Source of the DNA: Symmachiella macrocystis
Lineage (GTDB): Bacteria > Planctomycetota > Planctomycetia > Planctomycetales > Planctomycetaceae
Direction: 5' to 3'
Length of the DNA: 64,000 nucleotides
NCBI RefSeq assembly: GCF_007860075.1
Contig: NZ_SJPP01000001.1
Span: 1,386,501-1,450,500 of the forward strand
Notes under the pieces: generated by a model
The model's input: only the letters and a program-made list of their open reading frames with translations
What the model was told of the DNA's origin: nothing
The model's database searches: none
Program-made: the position numbers and the translations under genes
Shown: in pieces, positions 46,997 to 55,333 of the stretch
Position numbering within the stretch: the stretch's first letter is position 1
Layout of the letters: the number at the start of each line of letters is the position of its first letter

Positions 46997-48001
46997 TTAA
47001 ACCCCAGCCTTCTTCACCTGTTCCATTACCGGACGCAGCGCCGCTAACACCTTTTGCCGTGCGTCGCTGATCGGCCCCGGCAGTATCGTGCCGGCTGCTT
47101 GTTGGTGCCCGCCACCACCAAATTGTTCCGCCACAGCTGCCACGTTGATTCCAACACGACTACGAAAACTGCATTTCACCTGCCGGTTACTTTGTTCGAT
47201 TAAAATGAACGCAGCCTGTGACCCAGCAATCCGCATGCACTCATTCACCAGATCTTCCGTATCGGGGGGGACGGCGCCGGTCTCCGCATAGTCGTCCCAG
47301 CGGATGTAGGTATGCGTCAGGAGCCCATCGAATTCCGGCGTAATCCGTTGCAGCGACCGCCCCGCCAAACGCATGCGGGCTAGGGAATACTGTTCATAAA
47401 GTTGTTCATACAGCGCAGCGGGGTTTGCTCCCAATTCCATGAGTGCGGCACCGACGCGCATCGTGTTTACCGTTGTTGAGGGAAAACGAAACCAACCCGT
47501 ATCGGTCACCATTGCGCAATATAAGGCCGTCGCAGCAATCGCATCGACTGTGTACCCCAAGGCGACCGCTAATTCGTAAACCATTTCACCCGTCGCGGCG
47601 GCAGCGGTGTTTTTGAACACGATCGCGCCCAAATCGTCGCTGCTCACATGGTGATCGATGACCACCTTGACGGCTGAGGTCTTGCCCAGGATTTTGCCCA
47701 TATCCTGCAACTGGCCCCAGGCACTGGTATCGAGAATGATGTGCACATCGGTATCGAGAGCTTCTTCGGCCGTCGCTGCCTTTCCGAGCTGGCAGATCCA
47801 ACCTTCGGTATCAATAAAACCCAATCGCGGCGGCGTGGGCGATTGATTGACGATTTTCACCTGCTTGCCCAACGCGACCAGAATGCGAGCCATGCCGATT
47901 TCCGAGCCGAGTGCATCGGCGTCGGGGCGTACGTGGCTGGTCAGCACAAATCGCTGATGGTCGTTAATAATCTTGCCCAGCGGCTCCCAGTCGATCGTCA
48001 T
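46997..48001 (-). CDS. nrnA: DHH/DHHA1 phosphoesterase (NrnA-like oligoribonuclease/pAp phosphatase)
   Basis: The 334-residue enzyme of the DHH superfamily likely degrades short RNA oligomers and dephosphorylates pAp. Metal-binding motifs: LTSHVRPDADALGSEIGMA, IILDTS near residue 90, and VVIDHHVSSDDLGAIVF (the DHH motif). The DHHA1 domain ends with FGGGGHQQAAGTILPG. The ATG at 48001 is chosen over a TTG at 48013. It precedes no obvious partner; ribF lies 62 bp upstream on the same strand. Confidence 0.9.
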   Translation of the reverse strand: MTIDWEPLGKIINDHQRFVLTSHVRPDADALGSEIGMARILVALGKQVKIVNQSPTPPRLGFIDTEGWICQLGKAATAEEALDTDVHIILDTSAWGQLQDMGKILGKTSAVKVVIDHHVSSDDLGAIVFKNTAAAATGEMVYELAVALGYTVDAIAATALYCAMVTDTGWFRFPSTTVNTMRVGAALMELGANPAALYEQLYEQYSLARMRLAGRSLQRITPEFDGLLTHTYIRWDDYAETGAVPPDTEDLVNECMRIAGSQAAFILIEQSNRQVKCSFRSRVGINVAAVAEQFGGGGHQQAAGTILPGPISDARQKVLAALRPVMEQVKKAGV

Positions 48002-48063
48002 TCGCTTTTCCAATTGGTATTGCCGGTGAACAAAATTTGCAGATGGCGTCGCACCCTCAACAA

Positions 48064-49020
48064 TTAGACTTCGTCGGAGGGGCGCGCCGTTTCCTGTATC
48101 GCTGCCGAGGCCAATGTACGGGCCTGTGCGATATCCAGCGCCAGTTGCTCTTTTAGTGGATCGATGCCTGCAAAGGAAGTCGTGGCCCGCAACCGTTCCA
48201 CAAATTCCACACCCAACGATTGGCCATACAAGTCGCCGGTAAAGTCGATCAAGTGCACCTCTAACTTGCGTTGCATTTCGCCAAATGTGGGGTTCGGCCC
48301 CACGTTGACCGCCGCCGGCCAGCGTTGATCTCCCACGATGCCGATCGCCGCATACACCCCATCACAGGGGATGACCGTGGGAATCGATTCCAAATTCGCC
48401 GTCGGAAAACCAAGTTGCGCGCCGCGCATCGCCCCGCGGGAAACCGTACCTTGAATGCGGTACCGATGCCCCAACAATTCCGCCGCTTTACAAACGTGTC
48501 CCGTAGCGATCAGGCCGCGAATGGCTGTGGAAGAGACCATACGGCCGCCCAGACCGACCGGTTGCACAATCTTCAGATCGAGTCCCGCTTCGTCGCAAAA
48601 CTCGTGTAACTTGTGAATATCCCCCGCTCGGTCCCGCCCGAAAAAGAAGTTCGGCCCCTCTACCATTCCACTGGCGGCGATCTCCTGGAGAATGATTCGC
48701 TCAAAGAATTCCCGCGGCGTCAGGTCCAACAATTCTTGATCGGTGGGGTAAACGATCATGCAATCGACCCCCAACTCTTCAATCAACTGCGCCTTACGCT
48801 GCACGGTACTGAGCGGCGGCGGCGTCGACCCGGGCCTCAACAGCGTGATCGGATGCGGGTCAAACGTAAACACAACCGAAGGCACCCCCCCACTCCGCGC
48901 CTTCTCCACCAAAGCGGAAATCATCCCCCGATGCCCACAATGCACACCATCGAAGTTGCCAATGGAAACAAATCCATGGCGATAGCAGTCAGGATTTTGG
49001 AAACCGTGTTGGAGTTGCAT
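48064..49020 (-). CDS. ribF: Bifunctional riboflavin kinase / FAD synthetase
   Basis: The 318-residue enzyme converts riboflavin to FMN and then FAD. The N-terminal nucleotidyltransferase part shows SIGNFDGVHCGHRGMI, VFTFDPHP and FFFGRDRAGD; the next block is SSTAIRGLIATGHV. The kinase part has GTVSRGAMRGAQLGFPTANL and GVYAAIG, then EVHLIDFTGDLYGQ. Length and domain order are normal. FAD and FMN are cofactors of several proteins in this window, including the Na+-NQR. Confidence 0.95.
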   Translation of the reverse strand: MQLQHGFQNPDCYRHGFVSIGNFDGVHCGHRGMISALVEKARSGGVPSVVFTFDPHPITLLRPGSTPPPLSTVQRKAQLIEELGVDCMIVYPTDQELLDLTPREFFERIILQEIAASGMVEGPNFFFGRDRAGDIHKLHEFCDEAGLDLKIVQPVGLGGRMVSSTAIRGLIATGHVCKAAELLGHRYRIQGTVSRGAMRGAQLGFPTANLESIPTVIPCDGVYAAIGIVGDQRWPAAVNVGPNPTFGEMQRKLEVHLIDFTGDLYGQSLGVEFVERLRATTSFAGIDPLKEQLALDIAQARTLASAAIQETARPSDEV

Positions 49021-49030
49021 GGTTGGGGGA

Positions 49031-49059
49031 GGCTGTAGGTTTTAGGCTTTAGACTGTAG
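49031..49059 (-). repeat. Heptamer repeat block, left flank of the four-helix-bundle gene
   Basis: Minus-strand units ACTACAG, TCTAAAG, CCTAAAA, CCTACAG. It ends 4 bp from the stop of the gene at 49063. The block at 49431-49464 is in the opposite orientation, so the gene is framed by inverted heptamer blocks. Confidence 0.75.
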
Positions 49060-49062
49060 TTA

Positions 49063-49419
49063 TTATCGTGGACGCAAAGAGCGAATGAGGCCGCCGAGGA
49101 CTTTGGACGTTTCTAGAGCGGATTGCCTTAGGGAATCATAGTCGAGTTGAGTGATGTAGTTGAGTCGGTGTGCTAAGGAAAGTTGGTAGTCGACCTCACG
49201 GGCTGAACCGAATGCCATGTCGAGAAACCGTAGATAGTCGCGTTCTGAAAGTCGTGCACAACCTTCGACGATGTTGGAGGTCATAGAAACCGCCGCACGC
49301 CGAATCTGACTTGTCAGGCCAAATCGTTCATCATCCGGAAACCGAGATGTCACTCGATAAACCTCGAGAGTCAACTCATCCGCCAAGTGAAACGCCTTCA
49401 ACTTAGTATGGTCACTCAT
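49063..49419 (-). CDS. Four-helix-bundle protein (23S rRNA intervening-sequence protein family)
   Basis: The 118-residue all-helical protein matches the small family first seen as ORFs in intervening sequences of 23S rRNA. Typical blocks are FHLADELTLEVYRVTSRFP, FGLTSQIRRAAVSMTSNIVE, GCARLSERDYLRFLDMAFGS and AREVDYQLSLAHRLNYI. AAGGA precedes the ATG by about 9 bases. Related folds occur in Avd proteins of diversity-generating retroelements, but no reverse transcriptase is present. It is tightly framed by inverted heptamer blocks, between ribF and an enolase-superfamily gene, not in an rRNA gene. Function unknown. Confidence 0.9.
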   Translation of the reverse strand: MSDHTKLKAFHLADELTLEVYRVTSRFPDDERFGLTSQIRRAAVSMTSNIVEGCARLSERDYLRFLDMAFGSAREVDYQLSLAHRLNYITQLDYDSLRQSALETSKVLGGLIRSLRPR

Positions 49420-49430
49420 GCAAAGTCCTT

Positions 49431-49464
49431 CCTAAGGCCCATAGTCTACAGCCTAAAGCCTCAG
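49431..49464 (+). repeat. Heptamer repeat block, right flank of the four-helix-bundle gene
   Basis: Units CCTAAGG, CCCATAG, TCTACAG, CCTAAAG, then CCTCAG. It starts 11 bp upstream of the gene's ATG and so includes part of its leader, and runs into the last codons of the gene at 49461. Orientation is opposite to the block at 49031-49059. Confidence 0.75.
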
Positions 49465-50585
49465 ATTTCGCTGACGCGAAATCTTTTTAGCCGCTCGTGG
49501 TCTAACTCCACTCCCAGACCAGGTCCTTGCGGGATCTCTAGGTAGCCTTCCGCGTCGAGGGTGAAGGGCTCGACGGTGAGTTCTTCGAGGTAGGCGCACG
49601 GCGTGAGGTATTCGACGTAGCGTGCGACGGGCATGGCAGCGGCCATTTGTAGGTCCGCTGCCAAGCCGATGGCGGTGTTCCAGCCGTGCGTGACGACTTG
49701 GATGTTGTGGTCGTAGGCGCACCAGGCGATCCGGCGGGTTTCGCTCAATCCGCCGTTTTTGGTCGAATCGGGTTGAATGATGTCGACCGCTCGCCGCTCG
49801 AGCCACGGCATGAAGGATTGCCGGCGCGTTAAGACCTCGCCACCGGCAATCGGCACGGGGGAAGTTCGCGTCAGTTCGATGTGCCCTTCAATGTCATCCG
49901 GCGGCAACGGTTCCTCGAACCAGACGATTCCATAGTCGGCCAACATCTTGGCTGTTTCGCGGGCCCAGTTCAGTCCGTGCGGCCAAAATTGCTCGCTGCC
50001 CCCCGCATCGACCATCAGCTCCACATTTTCGCCGACAGTCTCGCGGGCGGTACGGATCAGCAGTTCGTCGAATTTGCGATTGCGACGGCCAAACGGCCGC
50101 CAGCCGAGTTTGATCGCCTGGAACCCGCGTGCCACGGTCGACTCCAATTGGTCGCGGAGCACATCCGGCTCGTCAAACAACATCGAACCGTACGGTTTGA
50201 TCCGCGTGCGATAATTGCCCCCTAATAGCCGCGAGACCGGTTGTCCGCAAGCTTTGCCCATGATGTCCCACAGAGCGATGTCCAGTCCTGAAATCGTGTG
50301 CTCGACCGCTCCTCCCCGTCCTTGCCAAAATGTCGCTTCCCGCAAGGTCTCGGTCACTCGTTCCGGCTCCACGGCCGCCTCCCCGTCGAGCAACGGCCAG
50401 AGTAGTTTCATCGCTCCCTGAACCAAACTTCCGGAGGTGAAACAACTTCCGACGCCCGTGATGCCCTCGTCGGTCTGTACCTCGATCAGCGTATTGAGGT
50501 CCTCTTCCGGCTCGTGCCCCTGCGGCCACCCCCCATCCACAGTTCCACCAATCAGCGGAATGACTTCGACTTTGACAATTTTCAT
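49461..50585 (-). CDS. Mandelate racemase / muconate lactonizing enzyme family protein
   Basis: The 374-residue enolase-superfamily enzyme removes a proton alpha to a carboxylate, usually of a sugar acid. Metal ligands are expected in ELMVDAGGSEQFW (about D203), WFEEPLPPDD (E229) and IAGGEVLTRR (E255). The C-terminal barrel contains IIQPDSTKNGGLSETRRIA. HGWNTAIGLAADLQMAAAMP has the likely catalytic His. It resembles dehydratases such as galactonate or L-fuconate dehydratase; the exact substrate is unknown. No sugar-acid genes surround it. Confidence 0.9.
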   Translation of the reverse strand: MKIVKVEVIPLIGGTVDGGWPQGHEPEEDLNTLIEVQTDEGITGVGSCFTSGSLVQGAMKLLWPLLDGEAAVEPERVTETLREATFWQGRGGAVEHTISGLDIALWDIMGKACGQPVSRLLGGNYRTRIKPYGSMLFDEPDVLRDQLESTVARGFQAIKLGWRPFGRRNRKFDELLIRTARETVGENVELMVDAGGSEQFWPHGLNWARETAKMLADYGIVWFEEPLPPDDIEGHIELTRTSPVPIAGGEVLTRRQSFMPWLERRAVDIIQPDSTKNGGLSETRRIAWCAYDHNIQVVTHGWNTAIGLAADLQMAAAMPVARYVEYLTPCAYLEELTVEPFTLDAEGYLEIPQGPGLGVELDHERLKRFRVSEI

Positions 50586-50647
50586 AGCGTTAAGGATTCC
50601 TAAATGAGGCGTTTTTCAACTGTCGAACAACGAGGAATCAGGTTCAG

Positions 50648-50726
50648 CCGTAGGTCATGCTGTGCATGACGAATCTAAAGTGATTCAGCCCGATTCCAGC
50701 TCAGTCATGCACAGCATGACCTACCG
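50648..50726. repeat. Inverted pair of REP-like palindromes (REPIN-like)
   Basis: GTAGGTCATGCTGTGCATGA runs from 50650, and its exact inverse lies at 50704-50723 (20 bp identical arms, 50651-50670 with 50704-50723), separated by 33 nt. Each arm is also a hairpin by itself (GTCATGC-TGT-GCATGAC) and both have the GTAG head pointing outward. This is the layout of a REPIN, a REP doublet. Confidence 0.75.
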
Positions 50727-50935
50727 GAACCAGGATAATGGACCGTCGCGGCGGGGGATATAGTTGACCGCTTGAAAGCCCGACCGTGGTGGCTATACTT
50801 TCCTGCAGGCCGTTTGGAGTGCTGTGATGCACTCCGGCGACCCTGCCACCGCTGCCTCTATCGCTCAAGACGGGCGGTGAACGCTAGTATTCGCGGGCGG
50901 CTGCCCGTGATTGTGAAAAAACGTCCCCTCCCGGT

Positions 50936-50947
50936 CTGTACGTACAG
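50936..50947. promoter_or_regulatory. 12-nt palindrome upstream of the peroxiredoxin gene
   Basis: CTGTACGTACAG is a perfect palindrome 74 bp before the peroxiredoxin ATG. It could be an operator for a dimeric regulator. No second copy was found in the window. Confidence 0.3.
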
Positions 50948-51020
50948 TCGGGACATGCGGCCGCGCCGGCCGCGTTTGAGAATCATAGACACTATTTAAC
51001 CTTCAGGAGAGTACGTTACG

Positions 51021-51563
51021 ATGACCGTTCAAGTCGGCCAACCCGCACCCGAGTTTTCTGTCCAAGCTTACGACCGCACCAAAGATGGCTCGGATGACCA
51101 ATTCCAGGACATCAAACTGTCGGATTATAAAGGCAAGTGGGTCTGCTTGTTCTTCTATCCCCTGGACTTCACCTTCGTCTGCCCGACCGAAATCGTCGCT
51201 TTCAATAATGAATTGGGTGAATTCCAAGACCGCGACTGCGAAGTCTTGACCGCCAGCACAGACAGCGCCTTTTCGCACAAAGGTTGGTGCGACAGCCACG
51301 AAGATCTGGCCAAACTCAACTACTTGATGTTGGCTGATACCACGCATCAAATGTCGGAAGACTACGGCGTGCTGAAAGCCGATCAAGGCATCGCCTACCG
51401 CGGCGTGTTTCTGATCGATCCCAACGGCATCGTGCGGTGGTTGGCCATTCACGATCTGGGCGTTGGCCGGAACGTCGCCGAAGTGCTGCGTGTTTTGGAC
51501 GCTCTTCAGACCGATAAGCTTTGCCCCTGCAATTGGAACAAAGGCGAATCGACTTTGAACTAA
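51021..51563 (+). CDS. Typical 2-Cys peroxiredoxin (AhpC/Prx family)
   Basis: The 180-residue thiol peroxidase reduces hydrogen and organic peroxides. The peroxidatic cysteine is in FFYPLDFTFVCPTE (C54). At the C-terminus DKLCPCNWNKGE offers resolving cysteines at C168 or C170. The start has AGGAGA upstream. Downstream, after a terminator, comes an AhpD-like protein, which in other bacteria recycles AhpC; the pairing suggests that it serves as reductant here. Confidence 0.94.
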   Translation: MTVQVGQPAPEFSVQAYDRTKDGSDDQFQDIKLSDYKGKWVCLFFYPLDFTFVCPTEIVAFNNELGEFQDRDCEVLTASTDSAFSHKGWCDSHEDLAKLNYLMLADTTHQMSEDYGVLKADQGIAYRGVFLIDPNGIVRWLAIHDLGVGRNVAEVLRVLDALQTDKLCPCNWNKGESTLN

Positions 51564-51621
51564 CGCGATGAACGGTGGGCATCAGCTTGCCGGATACGTT
51601 GAAGTTGCATTGGAATCCAAC

Positions 51622-51658
51622 AACCGGCGGCGCGGAGATGACCGGGCCGCCGGTTTTT
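51622..51658 (+). terminator. Intrinsic terminator between peroxiredoxin and AhpD-like gene
   Basis: AACCGGCGGC (51622-51631) pairs with GCCGCCGGTT (51646-51655) over a 14-base loop and is followed by a short T run (to 51658). It may reduce expression of the second gene, which starts 36 bp later. Confidence 0.75.
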
Positions 51659-51693
51659 CGTAGCTTAGCCACGACTAGGGGAGACTCGAATTC

Positions 51694-52320
51694 ATGTCAC
51701 TCGTCCAACCGTTACCCGAAGCGGACGCCGTCGATAAAACAGCGCAGACCTACGGCCGGATTAAGGAAATGTTCGGCAGCGATACGGTCCCCGAACCGTT
51801 TTTGACCTACGGAGGCGTACCGGCTTTCCTGCAGGACTTCTACATGAACTTCAAAAAGTTCGTGTGGACCGCTGGGAAGCTCGACGAAAAAACCAAAGCC
51901 ATCATCGGCTTGGCGGTCAGCGTGACCAAGGGGAACGACGTCTGGACAAAGCGCATGCAAGAGCGGATTTTGTCGCTGGACGGAACCGAGCAGGAAGTGG
52001 CCGACGTGCTTGCCGTGGCTGCCACCTGTGGGATGTACAACATCTTCTTCAAGTTCCGCGACATTGCCGGCAGCGATATCTTCAACGGCATGTCGGTCGG
52101 ACTCCGCGCGCACACGTTCGCCAATACGACGTTGGACGACTCGACGGTGGAATTGATCAACATCGCCATCAGCGACATGAACGGCTGCAAGCCGTGCACA
52201 TCGGGCCATGTCGAGAAAGCCCGTCAACTGGGGCTCAATGACGAGCAGATTTTAGAAGCCGTGCAATGCGCCGCCACGATGGCCGCCGGCGCGGACTTTT
52301 TGAATTCCACTGCCCTCTAG
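51694..52320 (+). CDS. Carboxymuconolactone decarboxylase / AhpD-like protein
   Basis: The 208-residue protein is a double AhpD-type fold. The C-terminal half has the active-site pattern in ELINIAISDMNGCKPCTSGH (C165, C168, H172). The N-terminal half keeps the helices (EKTKAIIGLAVSVTKGNDVW) but has no CxxC. AhpD proteins shuttle electrons to the peroxiredoxin AhpC. Its place directly after a 2-Cys peroxiredoxin supports that role. The terminator in between suggests they are not always expressed together. Confidence 0.9.
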   Translation: MSLVQPLPEADAVDKTAQTYGRIKEMFGSDTVPEPFLTYGGVPAFLQDFYMNFKKFVWTAGKLDEKTKAIIGLAVSVTKGNDVWTKRMQERILSLDGTEQEVADVLAVAATCGMYNIFFKFRDIAGSDIFNGMSVGLRAHTFANTTLDDSTVELINIAISDMNGCKPCTSGHVEKARQLGLNDEQILEAVQCAATMAAGADFLNSTAL

Positions 52321-52384
52321 CGAGTTCGAATTCGGCCTCAGAATGGGGTGCCACTGCTTCAGCGCTCGTTGCTAATGCCAGCTT

Positions 52385-52636
52385 CTAATTTTGTTGTTCG
52401 CGGCTCCACTCGGCGATGATGGGGGCCACTTCGCGCAGCACGCGTTGCATGTCTTGCACGACGCCTTCTTCCAATTCTTGGGTGGAGATCCCTTCACAGG
52501 CATCGACGCAAGCTTGGATTCGCCGCAGCATCTCCGCATCCTCTGCCTGTGTGGGCTGCGCGTCGACTTGCGGCGGCTGAGGCGTATCGCCAAGTGCGAA
52601 ATGGGGCGAGACCAAAGGCTGCGTTGATTCGTTCAT
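52385..52636 (-). CDS. Small hypothetical protein, 83 residues
   Basis: Acidic, soluble, with an N-terminal disordered stretch (TPQPPQVDAQPTQAEDAE) and then one or two helices (EMLRRIQACVDACEGISTQE; VVQDMQRVLREVAPIIAEW). No family recognised. The amphipathic helices and normal codon use support a real gene. It lies between the AhpD-like gene (convergent) and the DNA methylase (divergent). Confidence 0.6.
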   Translation of the reverse strand: MNESTQPLVSPHFALGDTPQPPQVDAQPTQAEDAEMLRRIQACVDACEGISTQELEEGVVQDMQRVLREVAPIIAEWSREQQN

Positions 52637-53015
52637 GCCGATGTCCTGATACTTTCAGCGAGTGTGGGTGGAGCGATGACCGTCGAGTGTTTCGTGGGCG
52701 GTTTTCTCAGCCCGTGGATTACCTTATCGGTACAAACCAACCGCAGTCCGCAGAAATTCTGCCGCTCTCCGCAGATTTACTGGCGAAATCCATTCCATTC
52801 GCCGAACGCCGACGCGACAGATCCCATCTCAATTATTTAGCGGATCATGGCGTCGCAATAATTGTCGCCTATGAACTCATCCAAATTCACAATGTCCGAA
52901 ACGTTACCCTTGCAACAATTGAGAACTCAACGACAATCTCAAAACAGTACCCACGAATGGATACTGCCTGTCGTTACGCGACTCCGAGTAAGACCTATCG
53001 ATTTCGGCGGCACGA
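52637..53015. other. Gap before the DNA adenine methylase
   Basis: About 380 bp with no believable gene and no member of the listed repeat families. It contains the promoters of the two divergent flanking genes; I cannot place them. The region just before 53016 is open in frame with the methylase but composition does not support an extension. Confidence 0.4.
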
Positions 53016-54065
53016 ATGGATTCCACACAAACACCACTCCGCCGCCCGCCAGCCACGCGGTATCAAGGGAGCAAATTCAAACTACTCCCGGAACTGAGCT
53101 GCCAGTTCGACAAACTGGATTTCACAACTGCGCTCGACGCCTTCGCCGGAACCGGTTCGGTCGCCTATCTACTCAAGAGCTTGGGCAAACAGGTCACCGC
53201 CAACGATTACCTGCGTTCCAATCAACTGTCATTGCGAGCATTGATTGAAAACCAGGGAACCTTTCTCGCCGACGACACGATCGACGCTCTCTTGCAACCC
53301 CAGCCGGGGCGTGACTATGACGATTTGATTCAACGGACGTTCGCGGGAATCTATTTTACCGACGAGGAAAATCGTTGGCTGGATGTCGTCGCCCAGAATC
53401 TTCCGCACATCGCCGACGATAACGAACGGGCGCTGGCGTATTACGCGTTGTTTCAGGCGGCGATTGCCAAGCGGCCGTATAACCTCTTTCATCGCCGAAA
53501 CCTTTATATGCGCACCGCGCAAGTGCAGCGGAGCTTTGGGAACAAAGCCACCTGGGACAAACCGTTTGAGGACCATTTCCGCCGCCACGCTGCTGCCGCC
53601 AATGCCACGATCTTCGACAGCGGTGTCGCATGCCGCGCAACGTGCGAGGATGTCTTGGATGTGAACAGTCAATTCGACCTGGTCTACATCGATTCCCCCT
53701 ACATCAACGGCCGCGGGACCGGCGTCGATTACCGTGACTTCTATCACTTTTTAGAAGGTCTGGTGGACTACAAGAATTGGGAGTCGCAAATCGACCACAC
53801 GCGGAAACACCGTCCACTGACCCGAGCCCGCTCACCGTGGACCGACCCCCGCCAAATCCACACCGCCTTCGACAACCTCTTCGCCCGTTTCGCCGAGTCG
53901 ATTCTGGTCGTCTCCTACCGTAGCGATGGAATCCCCAGTATCGACGAACTCACAACACTGCTGCAGCGTCACAAATCGCGCGTCGAACAAATCCCGTTAG
54001 GTCGCTACCAATACGCACTCTCAAAGAACAACCGCTCGCAAGAAGTATTACTAATCGGACGCTGA
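53016..54065 (+). CDS. D12-class N6-adenine DNA methyltransferase, solitary
   Basis: The 349-residue protein has an N-terminal RYQGSKFKLLPEL (typical of D12/Dam-like enzymes), SAM motif I as DAFAGTGSVA (41-50) and motif IV as YIDSPYING (224-232). The usual motif IV is DPPY; a DSPY form is allowed in this group. Between them is a helical part (ALAYYALFQAAIAKRPYNLF HRRNL in two pieces) likely forming the target-recognition area. Last comes LVVSYRSDGIPSIDELTTLL. There is no restriction endonuclease or specificity subunit nearby, so it is probably an orphan methylase for regulation or protection. The target site is unknown. Confidence 0.87.
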   Translation: MDSTQTPLRRPPATRYQGSKFKLLPELSCQFDKLDFTTALDAFAGTGSVAYLLKSLGKQVTANDYLRSNQLSLRALIENQGTFLADDTIDALLQPQPGRDYDDLIQRTFAGIYFTDEENRWLDVVAQNLPHIADDNERALAYYALFQAAIAKRPYNLFHRRNLYMRTAQVQRSFGNKATWDKPFEDHFRRHAAAANATIFDSGVACRATCEDVLDVNSQFDLVYIDSPYINGRGTGVDYRDFYHFLEGLVDYKNWESQIDHTRKHRPLTRARSPWTDPRQIHTAFDNLFARFAESILVVSYRSDGIPSIDELTTLLQRHKSRVEQIPLGRYQYALSKNNRSQEVLLIGR

Positions 54066-54140
54066 TCCGGTCGATCGCGCCGATAGCGACGGCAAAGCCG
54101 TCGGTTTGGAAGCAAGTCCCCCCCCACACAATTTTTCCTG

Positions 54141-54273
<133 letters not shown>

Positions 54274-54366
54274 GTTTCCCCCAAATCCACCTCGCTTGTC
54301 GCGCATCGCCGGAACACCTATGATTTTCGCGAAACAGGCAATGCGGAAACGAGGACGAGGGGATCG

Positions 54367-55308
54367 ATGGGATTTTTTGACAAATTCAAACAAGGGTTGG
54401 CCAAAACCAAGGCCCTGCTGACGACCGACGTCCGCGACTTGTTCAAAGCGGGCGAGATTTTGGGCGAGGAGCAGCTCGAACAGTTTCATGCCCGTTTGAT
54501 TTCCACCGACATGGGTGTCGTCGCCGCGCAAGCGATAACCGACGAATTGCGGAAACAACACCTGGGCCGCACCGTTGATGTCGATGCCCTCTGGCTGACG
54601 GTCAAAGACACGCTCAAAGGCCTGCTGACCGGCGAAGACGACGTCGTATGGGATCCCGAGGATCCCCTTTCGCCCCTCAATCTGAGTCCCGAAGGGACGA
54701 CGGTGATTCTGGTCGCCGGGGTCAACGGCGTGGGGAAAACGACCTCGATTGCTAAACTCGCCAATTTTCTGCAAAAACAGGGTAAGACCGTCCTGCTAGC
54801 CGCCGGAGATACCTTTCGAGCCGCCGCCGTCGAACAATTGACGATGTGGAGCGAGCGGCTGAACTGCGAGATTGTCACCAAACCGGACGGCACCGACCCG
54901 GCCGCTGTGGCCCATGCCGGTTGCTCCGCTGCGGTGGAAAAGGGAATCGATGTGGTAATCATCGACACCGCCGGTCGCTTGCAGACGCAGAAAAACTTGA
55001 TGAACGAGCTGTCCAAAGTCGAGCGGGTGATTCAAAAAGTCATTCCCGAAGGCCCGCACGAAGTGTTGTTGGTCCTGGATGCAACGACCGGCCAAAACGG
55101 CATCAGCCAAGCCAAGAATTTCTCCGAAGCGGTCAAGTGCACGGGAATCGTATTGGCCAAACTGGACGGGACCGCCAAGGGGGGAGTCGTCGTCGCCATC
55201 CGCCGCGAAATGGGGCTGCCGGTCAAATACATCGGCGTTGGCGAACAAATCGACGACCTGCAACTCTTCGCCCCCGATGCATTCGTCGATGCGCTGATTG
55301 ACGCATAG
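54367..55308 (+). CDS. ftsY: Signal recognition particle receptor FtsY
   Basis: The 313-residue GTPase docks the SRP and its ribosome at the membrane. G1 is GVNGVGKTT (118-126), followed by DTFRAAAVEQLTMW, IDTAGRLQTQKNLMNEL, LAKLDGTAKGGVV and YIGVGEQIDDL. The N-terminal domain is short; the acidic A-domain of the E. coli protein is missing, as in many FtsY proteins. The ATG at 54367 begins MGFFDKFKQGLAKTK, the normal family start. A longer frame to 54106 runs through the heptamer array and is not a protein. Confidence 0.96.
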   Translation: MGFFDKFKQGLAKTKALLTTDVRDLFKAGEILGEEQLEQFHARLISTDMGVVAAQAITDELRKQHLGRTVDVDALWLTVKDTLKGLLTGEDDVVWDPEDPLSPLNLSPEGTTVILVAGVNGVGKTTSIAKLANFLQKQGKTVLLAAGDTFRAAAVEQLTMWSERLNCEIVTKPDGTDPAAVAHAGCSAAVEKGIDVVIIDTAGRLQTQKNLMNELSKVERVIQKVIPEGPHEVLLVLDATTGQNGISQAKNFSEAVKCTGIVLAKLDGTAKGGVVVAIRREMGLPVKYIGVGEQIDDLQLFAPDAFVDALIDA

Positions 55309-55333
55309 CAACGACGAGTCCTTAGAACCCAGC

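Larger units (their letters stand above)
50586..51020. other. Divergent region before the peroxiredoxin gene
   Basis: 435 bp containing the inverted REP-like pair (50648-50726), a small GGGC/GCCC hairpin near 50897-50908, the 12-nt palindrome at 50936-50947 and, at the right edge, AGGAGA about 9 bases before the peroxiredoxin ATG. No gene is seen. Confidence 0.6.

Noticed and set aside
49063-49419. Avd protein of a diversity-generating retroelement
   Set aside because: The fold family is related, but there is no reverse transcriptase or template/variable repeat nearby.
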